Below, piece after piece: positions 52,406 to 63,774 of a DNA stretch of 64,000 bases. The position numbers and the translations under genes were made by a program. The first letter of the stretch is position 1. Every line of letters begins with the position of its first letter. This stretch comes from Bombyx mori (Eukaryota > Arthropoda > Insecta > Lepidoptera > Bombycidae): assembly GCF_030269925.1 (NCBI RefSeq), contig NC_085128.1, positions 11,596,501 through 11,660,500 on the forward strand. The letters are read 5' to 3'. The notes beneath the pieces are model-generated. The model was not told the origin of the DNA and searched no databases. It was given only the letters and a program-made list of their open reading frames with translations.

Positions 52406-54972
52406 TTAACACGCTAAACGCCATGGGGGTCACCGGTGACCTCACCCTTCCTCTATCATAGCGCCATGGGGGTCACCGGTGACCTCAACGTATAGTCATA
52501 TTCAAACTACTTTTTCTCGCCGCCGGCCATACTGACTGTTACTTTATTCGTACTCCGTGACCGGCACGGCGCTGTAGAACTATACTGCGCAGTGGGACAA
52601 ACATACCTTGTAAGGAATTGAAAAAATGAAAGATAGCGAAAAAAGTAACCAAAATAAAAATTCAGGATATATAATTCAAATTAGTCTTTATTATTTAAAC
52701 GAAAATTAGCAGTCTTTATTTTTTAATGAAATACAAACATAAAAATCAGTTTTACTGAAAAATAAAATAAAGTTCTCATTAGTAAGCATAATTACAAACA
52801 ACCATTAGAAATATAAATAATTAGCCATAATATTTGACAAAACATGCTGTAAAAGATGAGATAAGAAACCTTTTATAGCATCAACATATTAGCGATGGAC
52901 ATAATTGAAACATTTTAGACAAAAGTGAGGCTCCCCCTTACATTGCACACAGTACGTACTCACTTTCTTAGCTTTATTCTTAGCTACTTTACGACCAAAT
53001 TCCTGTACTGAATCTTTATAACATTTCACGCAAAAACGACGCGTGTCTCTTACTTTTCCTTCCTTTAATTTTAGAACATGCTTGAGTCTTTTAGGTCTTT
53101 CATTGATAATTATTTCTTGGGAATCTGCTGGCCGAGTCAAATAATTTATGAGAGCCCTCCTAAAGTCGACAATTGAAGATTTGCTCTGCTTATTTTCATT
53201 GTACATGACCCAAGCATTTACAACTGCCGTATTTAGAAGTAGTTCTATTGCCAATTTTCTATACCATTTTACGGTTTTCCGCAATGGCGAAGAATAGGCA
53301 CCCATCTGGTCACTCATGTCTACAGACCCTTTCGATTTATTATAATCCAAAATAACTTTTGATTTACGAATCTGTTTGCCTTTTTTCACCACCACAGCAA
53401 TTTTGTCGGAATGCTTTGTCGACAGCATAAGCACGTCCCTCTTATCTTTCCATTTAAGCACTGTTACTCCATCTTCATTCTCCATAGCCATTGTTTCACC
53501 TTTTTGCAGTTTCGAATCAACAACAGCTTTAGGCAATCCTCTTCTGTTTTTTCGCAATGTGCCAATTAAATGGGTTTGCTTCTCCAATAACCGATAAGCC
53601 AGTTGCAAGCTAGTGTACCAATTATCAGTTGCTAGCGTGTGTCCTTTGTCAAATATATTTTCACATAGTGCCATCACCAGATTTGTTGGCGTAGTATTTA
53701 TTGCGTCAATGTTTTTCCCACTATACAAATTAAGTTTGCAAGTATATCCGGGAACAGTACATAACTTAAATAGCTTCATGCCATACTTGTGTCGCTTACT
53801 TTTATTGTATTGCCTGAATATTATTCGACCTCTGAAAGGTACTTGGCTTTCATCCACACAAACATCTTCTTTAGGTGAATAATATTTCTGGAAAGTAGCA
53901 TTGAGAGCATCGATTAAAGGTCTTATTTTGGCAATACGATCGTTTCTGTCGACAGATAAATTGTCGCTAAAGTGTAGGTATTGCAGTAGTAACTCGAAGC
54001 GGTTCCTACTCATAACGGTGGCTGGAAAAGTTTGTCCAAGTATCTTGTCTTTGCGCCAATAATAAGCTAATTTCGGCAGCTTTACTACGCCCATAAACAA
54101 GACCAGCCCAAGAAACTGTTTTATTTCTGTCTTGTTTGTTGGCTTCCATGAATGAGACCTTGATCCAGGCTTTGTTTGCCTGGCTGTGATGTTTTGACTT
54201 GCGAACAAATTTGTCTGCTCAGCAATCATTTCAAGAATTTCTTCAGGCACCAATAGATCATAATACTGGTCAGGGCCAGCTTCTTTCAGCAAATTAGAAT
54301 ATGGAGGTTTCATACCCTCGAACTCGGTGAAAGGAATCACTGATGGCTGTCGTCTTTTTGGCCTCGACCATTTTGAGGAAATACGGTCATTTTGCGATAT
54401 ATTGGCGGCAACAAAATTTTCAGCCGACTCACTGTCACTATCACTATCACTTGCGATAACCAAACGTCTTTTCTTTTTCGGTAATTGCATGGGTTCACTA
54501 TCCGATTCTACGAGAGCGTCATTGTTTATAGAAGCGATCGAAAAAGAAATTTCTAACGCGTTGATTTGCTTCCATTCATCCTGCGTAAATTCGAAGTCCT
54601 CCATAGCTAAATCCATATCTAAAGGCTCGCACATTAACTATTCAATAAGAAAATGATGACAGCTAAGATAGTAGGAACGTAATTGATCTAGTAACACACG
54701 TTCTATCACCGTAAGCGCGAGCGCACTACTGGTGTAGCGGGTGGCCGGCGGGGTGGCCGGCGCGGCGCCGGGTACCGGAAAATATATTTTCTGTATTTGT
54801 GCGCCATGGGGTGCACCGGTGACCTCAGCTATGTATTTGACTGTAACTATGTAACCCATGTACAGAATTGAATAAAACTTATTTTCTATACGTATCGTAA
54901 CATAATAAACAAATTACGACCAAAAGTATTTTTACGATTTTTATTTTTTTCTATCGGCGTTTAACGTGTTAA
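52406..54972 (-). mobile_element. piggyBac-family transposon, apparently intact, copy 2
   Basis: 2559 bp (52410-54968) between TTAA duplicates (52406-52409 and 54969-54972). Same length, ends and internal layout as copy 1 but inverted. It uses a different TTAA of the duplicated intron; the block 1 counterpart (ATCAATTAACTAACACG, TTAA at 40594) is empty. Confidence 0.93.
52889..54634 (-). CDS. piggyBac-family transposase (581 aa), copy 2
   Basis: Translated product identical to copy 1 at 38115-39860, with the same catalytic aspartate contexts (CVDESQ, ATDNWYTS, VDMSDQ) and Cys-rich tail. Start codon 334 bp from the element end in both copies. Confidence 0.94.
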   Translation of the reverse strand: MCEPLDMDLAMEDFEFTQDEWKQINALEISFSIASINNDALVESDSEPMQLPKKKRRLVIASDSDSDSESAENFVAANISQNDRISSKWSRPKRRQPSVIPFTEFEGMKPPYSNLLKEAGPDQYYDLLVPEEILEMIAEQTNLFASQNITARQTKPGSRSHSWKPTNKTEIKQFLGLVLFMGVVKLPKLAYYWRKDKILGQTFPATVMSRNRFELLLQYLHFSDNLSVDRNDRIAKIRPLIDALNATFQKYYSPKEDVCVDESQVPFRGRIIFRQYNKSKRHKYGMKLFKLCTVPGYTCKLNLYSGKNIDAINTTPTNLVMALCENIFDKGHTLATDNWYTSLQLAYRLLEKQTHLIGTLRKNRRGLPKAVVDSKLQKGETMAMENEDGVTVLKWKDKRDVLMLSTKHSDKIAVVVKKGKQIRKSKVILDYNKSKGSVDMSDQMGAYSSPLRKTVKWYRKLAIELLLNTAVVNAWVMYNENKQSKSSIVDFRRALINYLTRPADSQEIIINERPKRLKHVLKLKEGKVRDTRRFCVKCYKDSVQEFGRKVAKNKAKKVSTYCVQCKGEPHFCLKCFNYVHR

Positions 54973-55045
54973 CTAACACGATTGCTCGGGTTATATTACT
55001 TTATTTTCCGCTTGTATTTTCACTGATTTTATTTTACTATTTCAG

Positions 55046-55234
55046 AGTCTTGTAACAAGCCGAACGAAGTTTATAATCGGTGTACCTTCGACTGCACTCC
55101 ACAGACGTGCGACAGTCTCGACAAAGCGTATGCGTGTCCATTGCAGAATAACCAAACTTGCGTAGGAAAATGTAAATGCAAACCCGGCTACTACAGAAAT
55201 TTAATCGGAGAATGTATTTCCGAAGAAGATTGCC
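55046..55234 (+). CDS. TIL exon E11' (gene 2, block 2)
   Basis: 189 bp, phase 1-1, donor GTACGT. Twin of E11; changes E to N and P to T near the N-end, and E to A immediately before Cys5. Confidence 0.87.
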
Positions 55235-55300
55235 GTACGTATTAAGTTACTTGCTTAGACTTAATCTGGCTAAGTTATTCGATAAACATGTTTATTACAG

Positions 55301-55489
55301 GAAGATGTCCCGGAAAACATGAATATTATTCTTGTGGCGGAGCATGCGACAACATTTGTGACAAACTAAGCGAAGAGAACCAGACAAGTTGTTCGATAAT
55401 TAATATAAAATGTAATGAAATGTGTTACTGCGAGGAAGGCTATGCACGGAATAAAAACAATATTTGTGTACCTTTTGATCAATGCAATG
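55301..55489 (+). CDS. TIL exon E12' (gene 2, block 2)
   Basis: 189 bp, phase 1-1, donor GTGAGT. Twin of E12, with one replacement (V to I) in the C5-C6 loop, SIINIK. Confidence 0.87.
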
Positions 55490-55569
55490 GTGAGTATCCA
55501 AAATCACAGAAATTAATTTATAAATTCCAAAGTATGTCCATTAATTTTCGATTTGTCGGTTTGTCTTTT

Positions 55570-55830
55570 TTTATTTTTTATTGCTTAGGTGGGTAGACGA
55601 GCTCACGGCCCATCTGGTGTTAAGTGGTTACTGGAGCCCATAGACATCTACAACGTAAATGCGCCACCCACCTTGAGATATAAGTTCTAAGGTCTCAGTA
55701 TAGATACAACGGCTGCCCCACCGTTCAAACCGAAACGCATTACTGCTTCACGGCAGAAATAGGCAGGGTGGTGGTACCCACCCGCGCGGAATCACAATAG
55801 GTCCTACCACCAGTAATTACGCAAATTATA
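55570..55830 (-). mobile_element. Bm1-type SINE, partial
   Basis: Same place after E12' as the SINE after E12; breaks off at ATTACGCAAATTATA without the tRNA-like head. Confidence 0.75.
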
Positions 55831-55966
55831 TAATATAAATTAACCATGTGTACAAAATTACAGTTAAGTACAGTTTTTATCGAACGGCGTAACTATTTGT
55901 AATATATCTATAATAATGTTCATCTCATGCTCAAACTTAAACGATTTCAAGTAATCAATGTTTTAG

Positions 55967-56167
55967 ATCCTGTTTGTCCTGAAAACGAGAGGCACGATAA
56001 GTGTCCTGCATTTTTGTGTGGTCCACAAAAGTGCTCTGAACTCGGCTTCGGTACAAACTGTCCAGCATCTGTCAATAATGGTACTTGTCCCGGAAAACCG
56101 GGTTGCGTCTGTGTTAATGGATACGTCAGAAACAATAAAAACGTTTGCATACCACAGGATCAATGCC
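55967..56167 (+). CDS. TIL exon E13 (gene 2)
   Basis: 201 bp, phase 1-1, acceptor TGTTTTAG, donor GTAAGT. VCPENERHDKCPAFLCGPQKC, ten cysteines, loop PASVNNGT. Confidence 0.87.
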
Positions 56168-56934
56168 GTAAGTAAACTTTATAGAGCTATGTAGTTTTTC
56201 TCTATGATTGCCAATAAAGATTATCACGATGGGATGACATGTCGCGTAAACTAAACCAGTACGTATAATTTGAACCATAGAAATTTAAAATTTAGCTCAA
56301 GCACTGTATGAGTATCTTAGAGCTATACTGAGTGAGGTACAATTTTATAAAAGTACACCTCTGAATGCAATCGTAAATGGAAGATAAGGTTGATGATTTT
56401 TGTAGGTATTAAAAATCTTACAAAAAGCAAATTTTTCAAAAAAAAAAAAAGTTGCGTTAATATTGAGGTTCTTTGATAAAATGAACAAGCTGATATTAAG
56501 ACTGGTATTAAGAGGTTTTTTTTTTTTTATTGCCTTTGTACTTTTTTTTTTTTTACCGGAAACCATAGATATCAGAACATAAATACAGTCATTCACCTTG
56601 AGACATACATAGGTATGCAGTTTTAATTGCACGTTATGCAATTAAGAATGCAAACCTATGTATGTATATATATATATGAAAACGTTATTTATTCCGCCGA
56701 TTAAAGCAGAATATTTCTTTGCGCTAGAAATAAGACGGTGGTGTCTACGGCGGCCTTAATATTTACTCTAACTTTGTAATATACTAGTATAGTACTCAGA
56801 GTAGATGGCTGCCCATTTCACGTGACTTTTGTTGCCTTCTACGAGAAGAGATAGAGTAGTGATATTCTAGACCACACGGCTCCTTCTATGTGTGAAGTAA
56901 ACATAAGCATTCACATTTATTTGACCTTTTTTAG

Positions 56935-57120
56935 CTTCATGTGGAGGAGACGAAAATGCTCAACCTGGATGCGGTAATTACTGTGGAAACCGTTGCTCAG
57001 ATTACGAAGGCGGACCAAAGATATGTCCTCTGATCTGCATCCTGAATTCGTGTGACTGTAGACCGGGCTATGTATATGATGATCTAGTTAAAAAATGTGT
57101 TCTCCCGAAAGATTGCTCAT
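56935..57120 (+). CDS. TIL exon E14, short type (gene 2)
   Basis: 186 bp, phase 1-1, acceptor TTTTTTAG, donor GTAAGT. SCGGDENAQPGCGNYC, ten cysteines, loop PLI. Intact relative of the frameshifted E4. Confidence 0.87.
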
Positions 57121-57196
57121 GTAAGTACCATTTTCAAGACTTTAACAGACTTCAAAAAATAACGTCCCGCTAAAACTTTTTTTAAAACACCTGTTT

Positions 57197-57440
57197 TTAT
57201 TGCTTAGGTTGTAGGTAGAGCTCACGGCCTACCTGGTGTTAAGTGGGTACCGGAACCCACAGACATCTACAAGGTAAATCCCGCCACCTACCTTGAGATA
57301 TGAGTTCTAAGGTCTCAGTTTTTACAGTAAAACGGCTGCCCCACCCTTCAAACCGAAACGCATTACTGCTTCATGGCAGAAATAGGCAGTGTGGCGGTAC
57401 CTACCCGTGCGGACTCACAAGACGTCCTACCACCAGTAAA
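57197..57440 (-). mobile_element. Bm1-type SINE, partial
   Basis: TATTGCTTAGGTTGTAGGTA to GTCCTACCACCAGTAAAAAT, reverse orientation. Diverged Bm1-like remnants also occur at 58010-58335 and 62452-62830. Confidence 0.65.
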
Positions 57441-58538
57441 AATACTAGTACTATATTATATTTGTACTACACGCCTTGAAACTTACCACGCACGCACCTA
57501 TAATAAGTTGAAGGACTTCCTTTTCCTCATTCCTTCCTCGACTCCACTATCCACCTCCTTCAGATTTCATGCCTTCTTTTGATGCTCCAAGCAAAACAAA
57601 GTGTGCATCATGAAAATAAAACCAAAGAAAAAAACAAAGCGGGCGGAATAAAACCGAAACACGATGCCGGTCTTTAAAACGAATTCATTTTGTGAATATT
57701 GTTAATCAATCTCAATATAAAACTCTCGCGATTGTGAAAATTTAAAGTATGTCAAGGATCTTCGGAGTGAATTAACAAGTTTATCCTTTTCTCGGACCCA
57801 ACAACATGAAAAACATAACACCAACAAAAACCGCAATCAAATGAATGGCTTATAAAGGCAAACAGAACATAGAAACGTTCATATTATTATATATTTATCT
57901 AAATGATAATACCTATACGATATATGCATAAACAATATTAAAAAAAAATTAGGTTCATTTTGTCACTAGAACTCTATAGGTAGTCCACAAAATTCCATCA
58001 GCTTTATTGGAGTGTTTTTCACAGCCCACCTGGTTTTAGGTGGTTACTGGAACCTATAGATATAACAATATATGTGTATAGTTATAGCAGCACCCACCTT
58101 CAAACATTGGACCTCATGTATTACGTGTATTGTATAGCAGTTGTCGCACCCTTAAAATCGGAACGCATGGCACATGACTTTGTCTGTTTGTATTCCTCTG
58201 CCCAGTTCTGCCGCGAAGTAATACGTTTGGGTTTAAAAGATCTGGGGCTCTAAGGACTCTGCTAACTATAGCCAGGTGGGCTGTGTGAGCTCACTCACAA
58301 ATCTACGCTATAAAACAAACATAGACAGGTTCGTGGTACCTTCCCGCGACAGCTAACATTATTCCTTTTACACCAAAATTTCAAGATTTGGTCTCCTGGA
58401 TAGAATTTTTATATCGTTATTTCTGATGTTTTGAGCTATTAGACGGTAGCTAAAGCAATATTAAAAATTCGACACATGCAAACTGTAAGCTGTACCATAG
58501 CGCAACCGAAAACAAATATCAAACTTTTTTTAATTTAG

Positions 58539-58700
58539 CCAAACCACTTTGTGGCGAAAACGAAGAATCTTCAGATTGTGCCAATCGCTATGATAGTCCA
58601 GATTGCTATGTGGATCCCAAGGATTGCATTCAAGGATGCATTTGCAAAGTAGGATATGTGAGAAATGATGAAGGAGTTTGTGTTCGAGATGATTGTGATG
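58539..58700 (+). CDS. TIL exon A, short eight-cysteine type (gene 2)
   Basis: 162 bp, phase 1-1, acceptor TTAATTTAG, donor GTACGT. PKPLCGENEESSDC and IQGCICKVGYVRNDEGVC. Only eight cysteines, because the ANC seen in A'' is ANR here and the C3-C5 region is short, so one or two canonical disulfides are missing. Confidence 0.82.
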
Positions 58701-59306
58701 GTACGTACGTAATCTTTGTAATTTTTATAAGCCGTGACCATTTTATAACTATACTAAAATTAAATCACAAATAATATTAATTATTAATCACATAAATAAA
58801 TATTCGTATAAATCACAAACAATATTAATTATTTTTGATTTTTTAGCGAGTTATAAAACATTAATAATATTAATTATTTGTGATTTATAATACTTTTAAT
58901 TATTTAATAATTAAGTAATAGACTTTTTTTTTTAAAAAGTTACTTTTTTTGTTACATTTAATAAGTGTATACCGTTGCTCGAAAACAATGGCAATGCCAA
59001 TAAAGTATCTTTATCATTGTTTACTACTGGAAAGTAATAGGGCTGTGGGACTACAGTTTAAAGTGAAATCCACTCAATTTCACTCTAAAGCCCAAAAAAA
59101 AATTCTCAAGAAAATGCCTTAAAATGCACTGTTGATGAATGCAGTAGTGCATGGTCAAAGAGAAAGGAGGTCTGCTCTGGTGCAAAGCCAAAAAATATTA
59201 TAACATAATGGATTAACTACTTGGTCAAATAAATGAATAATAACATTTGTATTTAAATTCAAAGATTAATTTCATTTAATGTTCATTGGTACATTTTATT
59301 TATTAG

Positions 59307-59489
59307 ACTCATGCAATGGGGATCCGAACGCCGTTGTTGGATGTGGAGTAAATTGTAACAGACATTGTTATGATATCGGCAAAGAAAGTCAAGGTTGTAT
59401 TGAGATTTGCTACGAAGACGGCTGCGATTGTAAAGACGGATATTATTACGATGATAACATTAATAAATGTGTTTTACCCGAAGACTGCA
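59307..59489 (+). CDS. TIL exon B (gene 2)
   Basis: 183 bp, phase 1-1. SCNGDPNAVVGCGVNCNRHC, ten cysteines, C5-C6 loop IEI (AAV in B' and B''). Confidence 0.87.
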
Positions 59490-60303
59490 GTAAGTTTGGA
59501 TAATTTATTGAGTACAATTGTACTTTTGTCGTCAATTTCGGAAAAAAACAATTTATACAGACTTTTTATTTAATGAAGTTTTTTTAAGTACTTTCATTAC
59601 AAAACAATGGAATGAATATTTTTTTAAGAAGAAGCTGTGTGGTTACTGTTTTTGCATGTAAATATTTACCAAACGTTGACTCTCACAACAGTGGAGACTG
59701 GTCATATTTAGCATTGCTCGCTGTACGCCAAAAACAAGCAAATCTAAATTGAAAAAAGGAAAAAATTGCGAAAATACGATAATTACATAAAAGCGTAAAT
59801 AGAAACATCGGCCATAAGATAACACGAAAAGAAAGAGGAGCTAATTACGATGGGAGGAAGAAATAAATTCAAAACTAAGGAAATTATAGATGTCCTATCT
59901 TATTAGTTTATAAAATAAATGAATTAGAAGGAAATGAAGTAGACCTCAATATTTAACCTCAACTATATACCTATAACTCAATATTTAATATTTACCACAA
60001 TATTTATTAATATACATCAATATAATATGTATGAAATTGAAGTGTATTATTATTTATATACACATCTCTTAATAACGAATGTAAAGGGTTTATATTATTA
60101 GAAATTTGTGTAAGAAGTAAAGATTTATAAAATTAAATTTAGTCTTATAAATTTAAAGTGATCATATTCATTTGTTTTTATTTTGGCGAATCGTCTGGCG
60201 TTTAACACTGTCTTGGGATATTATGTCGATGTCAAAAAACAAACGGACTATTTTTTTTTTTCTAATATTTTTCATGTTGATTTGATTTTTGAATGTCTAT
60301 TAG

Positions 60304-60495
60304 CAAAAACATGTGGACGAAACGAAGTTTACTCCAATTGCACTCAAGCACAATGTGGACCTAAGAATTGTTCTCAACTTGGGTATCCAGTAGCATGTCC
60401 GATGATCCAGGCTAGTTCGTGTACCCAGGGCTGTTTGTGCAAAAAAGGATATTTGAGGGCTGAAAATGGCACTTGTATACCTGGAGAAAAATGCC
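60304..60495 (+). CDS. TIL exon C (gene 2)
   Basis: 192 bp, phase 1-1, acceptor CTATTAG, donor GTAAGT. TCGRNEVYSNCTQAQC, ten cysteines, loop PMIQASS (PRIDPKN in C'). Confidence 0.87.
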
Positions 60496-60784
60496 GTAAG
60501 TTTATACGAGTAATATTTAAATACTATTAATTAATTTTCAATCCTTCGTTGGTCTGAGCTCCCTCGCAAAATAGAAAATTTCTAATCTAAATTGTATCAT
60601 CTTCTAACAGTATATTATAAGTATAAGTATCATCGTTCATTCATTCTCCCCACTGAACAATAAAAAGCTCTAAAAAAGCGGCTCTACATGATAATCCCTT
60701 ATCGTGGCTGCCGATAACTGCATATCCGTTCCAAGCGATGTGACTATGCAAAGCCGCCCTTGCCCGAGACATGTCTTGTTGGAT

Positions 60785-60955
60785 CTGTTAGTGCTTTAGA
60801 CTCTTCAAGCACCGGTCACCGAGTTTCTCGCCGGGTGTTCTCAGTGGGTCGCCATTCCGATCCGGTGGTAGATTGAGAAGCACTGCTCTTGCTAGGGCTA
60901 GTACTAGAAAATTCATTAAATTTGAGCCCGTGAGCTCATTTACCTGCAGAGGGGT
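60785..60955 (+). mobile_element. Jockey-type LINE 3' UTR fragment
   Basis: CACCGGTCACCGAGTTTCTC...TTCCGATCCGGTGGTAGATT; matches 44070-44190. Confidence 0.65.
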
Positions 60956-61304
60956 TCTTACAGAATAATTTTAAACAAAAATTGTATTAAAAAAAATATA
61001 TATATATATAAATATAAATACCAAAACTAGGAAAATCAGCATACTCAAATTCCTCATATAAAAAAACAATTAATATCCATTAAATAAAATTTCTTTTTTG
61101 ATACTATTAAAACTATGCAACTGTAAACTAGCAATTTATGGAAGAAATAAAATGCTTTTTTATTTTTTTATTTTGTCTATTATGGAGTTTTGTAACTGCG
61201 GACATCGCGTGGATGCATAAACCCGTCTATAAATTTCGACTAATAAGATAAACGCCAATTTACCGCGAGTTATCTTATTGAATCTCTTATTATGAATTTT
61301 CAAG

Positions 61305-61487
61305 CATCCTGCGGTGGAGACAACAACGCTCGTTCCGGCTGCGGCGTGAACTGTAACAAACGGTGTGGCGATATCGGAAAAGAGCCAGGAGCATGTATTG
61401 CAATTTGCTATGACAATGCTTGCGATTGCAACGAAGGATTTTACCTAAACGAGAATACAGGAAAATGCGTAAAACCAAACCAGTGCC
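61305..61487 (+). CDS. TIL exon D (gene 2)
   Basis: 183 bp, phase 1-1, acceptor TTTTCAAG, donor GTGAGT. SCGGDNNARSGCGVNC, ten cysteines, loop IAI. Intact paralogue of the broken D'. Confidence 0.87.
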
Positions 61488-62124
61488 GTGAGTATTTTCA
61501 GACGTCGATTGTAGTTTAAAAAATATACAATACTAATAAACTAGAAAAATAAGGATGAAAAATGTCGATTACTTGAAACTATTAACGCGCTTACATTGAC
61601 GGTACTATGACAGAAACCTTCCATGGAGGCCCAACCACAAGTGCACGTTACGTACGTACGTATCCTATCTTACAAGACAAAAACCTTCCTGGAGTCGCAA
61701 CTATTGGAATTTCCTTTTCCTTATTCCTTCCTCGACTGCCCTATTCAGGTCTTCCCTTGTTCATGCCATCTTTTGTTGCTTCAAGTAAAACTAAGTGTGC
61801 ATCAAGAAAATAAAACCAAATAAAAAACAAATCAAAAGCGGTATAAAACTGAAATAAAATGCCGGTTTTTAAAACGAAAATCTGTGAATATTGTTAATCA
61901 ATCAGCATATAAAACTCTCGCGATTGTGAAAATTTAATAAGTATCAAAGATCTTTAGAGTGAGTTAACAAGCTTATCTTTTTATCAGCTCCAACAACATT
62001 AAACACTTATCAGAAACAAAAACCGCATTCAAATGAATGCTTTTAAAGGCAAAACATAAAAAATAGCATACCGTTTATATGCTATTTTTTATGTTTCTCT
62101 TATACTCGTTTAAATTTATCTAAG

Positions 62125-62360
62125 TAACTAGCGGACCCGACAGACGTCCTGCAAAAATTCATTCAAGTCGATCCAGCCGTTTAGTTGTATAGATAAATAA
62201 CCTAGACACCGACTGCAGCGCCATTCTTCGGAATGACTTGTGAATCTAAATCATCCAGGGTGCCACCCAAACGCATGCAAAAAAAATCATTCAAATCGGT
62301 CCAGCCGTTTAGGAGTTCAGTGACAAACACACGCACAGGAGAAATATATTTATAAGGATT
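62125..62360. repeat. Old LINE/SINE-like tail with CCAGCCGTTTAG motif
   Basis: Two tandem versions of TTCAAGTCGATCCAGCCGTT / TTCAAATCGGTCCAGCCGTT ending in CACACGCACAGGAGAAATAT, a repeat tail common in insects. Family not assigned. Confidence 0.45.
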
Positions 62361-63012
62361 GATAAATGCACAATTAAAGTAAAAAAATGCTGGTTCATAT
62401 TGTCAACAGAACTCTATAAGTAGTCCACAAAATTCCATCAGCTTTATTAGAGTGTTTTTCACAGACCACCTGGTTTTAAGTGGTAACTGGAACCTATAGA
62501 TATCACAATATGTATATATGTCACCAAGAAACACGACTTCAAATTATCAAACATATTGTATAACGGCTGTCACACCCTTTAAAATAGGAACGCATGGCAC
62601 ATAACTTGGCCTATATCTATTCCCCGGCCGCGTAGTAATAATTCGTTTTGGGGTACCCGTAATATTATAAAACTAAAACTCAGAACTCATGTCCCAACGT
62701 GAGTGGCGGAATTTACGTTGTTGATGACTCTGGGCTCAGGTAATTACAACCAAGTGGACCGGAGCTCATTCACACGTTTACTCTATAAAAGAAACATAGG
62801 CAGGACAGTGGTATCTTCCCACGAGGGCTAACTTTATTCTTCAACATCAAAAATTCAAGATTTGATCTCGGGGTTAGAATTTTTATACAGCTATTTCCTA
62901 TGTTTCGAACTTATGGATGGTAGTTAATGCAATTTTAAAATTTCTATACATGAAAACTGTAAGCTGTACCATAGCGCATCCAAAAAACAAATATCAAACT
63001 TTTTTAATTTAG

Positions 63013-63174
63013 CAAAACCACTTTGTGGCAAAAACGAAGAATCTTCAGATTGCGCCAATTGCTATGATAGTCCAGATTGTAATGTGGATCCCATGGATTG
63101 CATTCAAGGATGCATTTGCAAAGTAGGATATGTGAGAAACGATGAAGGAGTTTGTGTTCGAGATGATTGTGATG
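63013..63174 (+). CDS. TIL exon A'' (gene 2, next module)
   Basis: 162 bp, phase 1-1. KPLCGKNEESSDCANCYDSP, nine cysteines. It shows the undisturbed form of the site that the R1 element hit at 4911 (GCCAATTGCTATGATAG). Confidence 0.84.
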
Positions 63175-63591
63175 GTACGTACGTAATCTCTATGATTTTT
63201 ATAAGCCGTGACCATTTTATAACTATTCTAAAATTAAATCACAAATAATGTTAATTATTATTGACATAAATAAATATTAAATTAATTAATTATTAAATAC
63301 TTTTAATTATGTAATTCATAATTAATTGATTTTATTAAAAAGAAAAGTTACATTTTTTTATTTAATAGCATGCCATATAGTAAGTGTATACCGTTGGTCG
63401 AAGACAATGGCAATGCCAGTAAAGTATCCTTATCAAAAAATAAAAAAAATGGTGCAAAAATGGTGGCCAAAAAAAATGGTGCAAAGCCAAAAAATATGAT
63501 AACATAATGGATTAACTATCTGGTCATATAAATGAATAATGGATTGATTTTCAAATTGAACGATTAATTTCATTTACATTTTATTTATTAG

Positions 63592-63774
63592 ACTCATGCA
63601 ATGGGGATCCGAACGCCGTTGTTGGATGTGGAGTAAATTGTAACAGACATTGTTCTAATATCGGCAAAGAAATTCAAAGTTGTGCTGCTGTTTGCTACGA
63701 AGACGGCTGCGATTGTAAAGACGGATATTATTACGATGATAACATTAATAAATGTGTTTTACCCGAAGACTGCA
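63592..63774 (+). CDS. TIL exon B'' (gene 2, next module)
   Basis: 183 bp, phase 1-1, ten cysteines, loop AAV. The downstream intron continues to the window edge and matches the introns after B and B', so the module probably continues with C'' and D'' outside. Confidence 0.86.
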
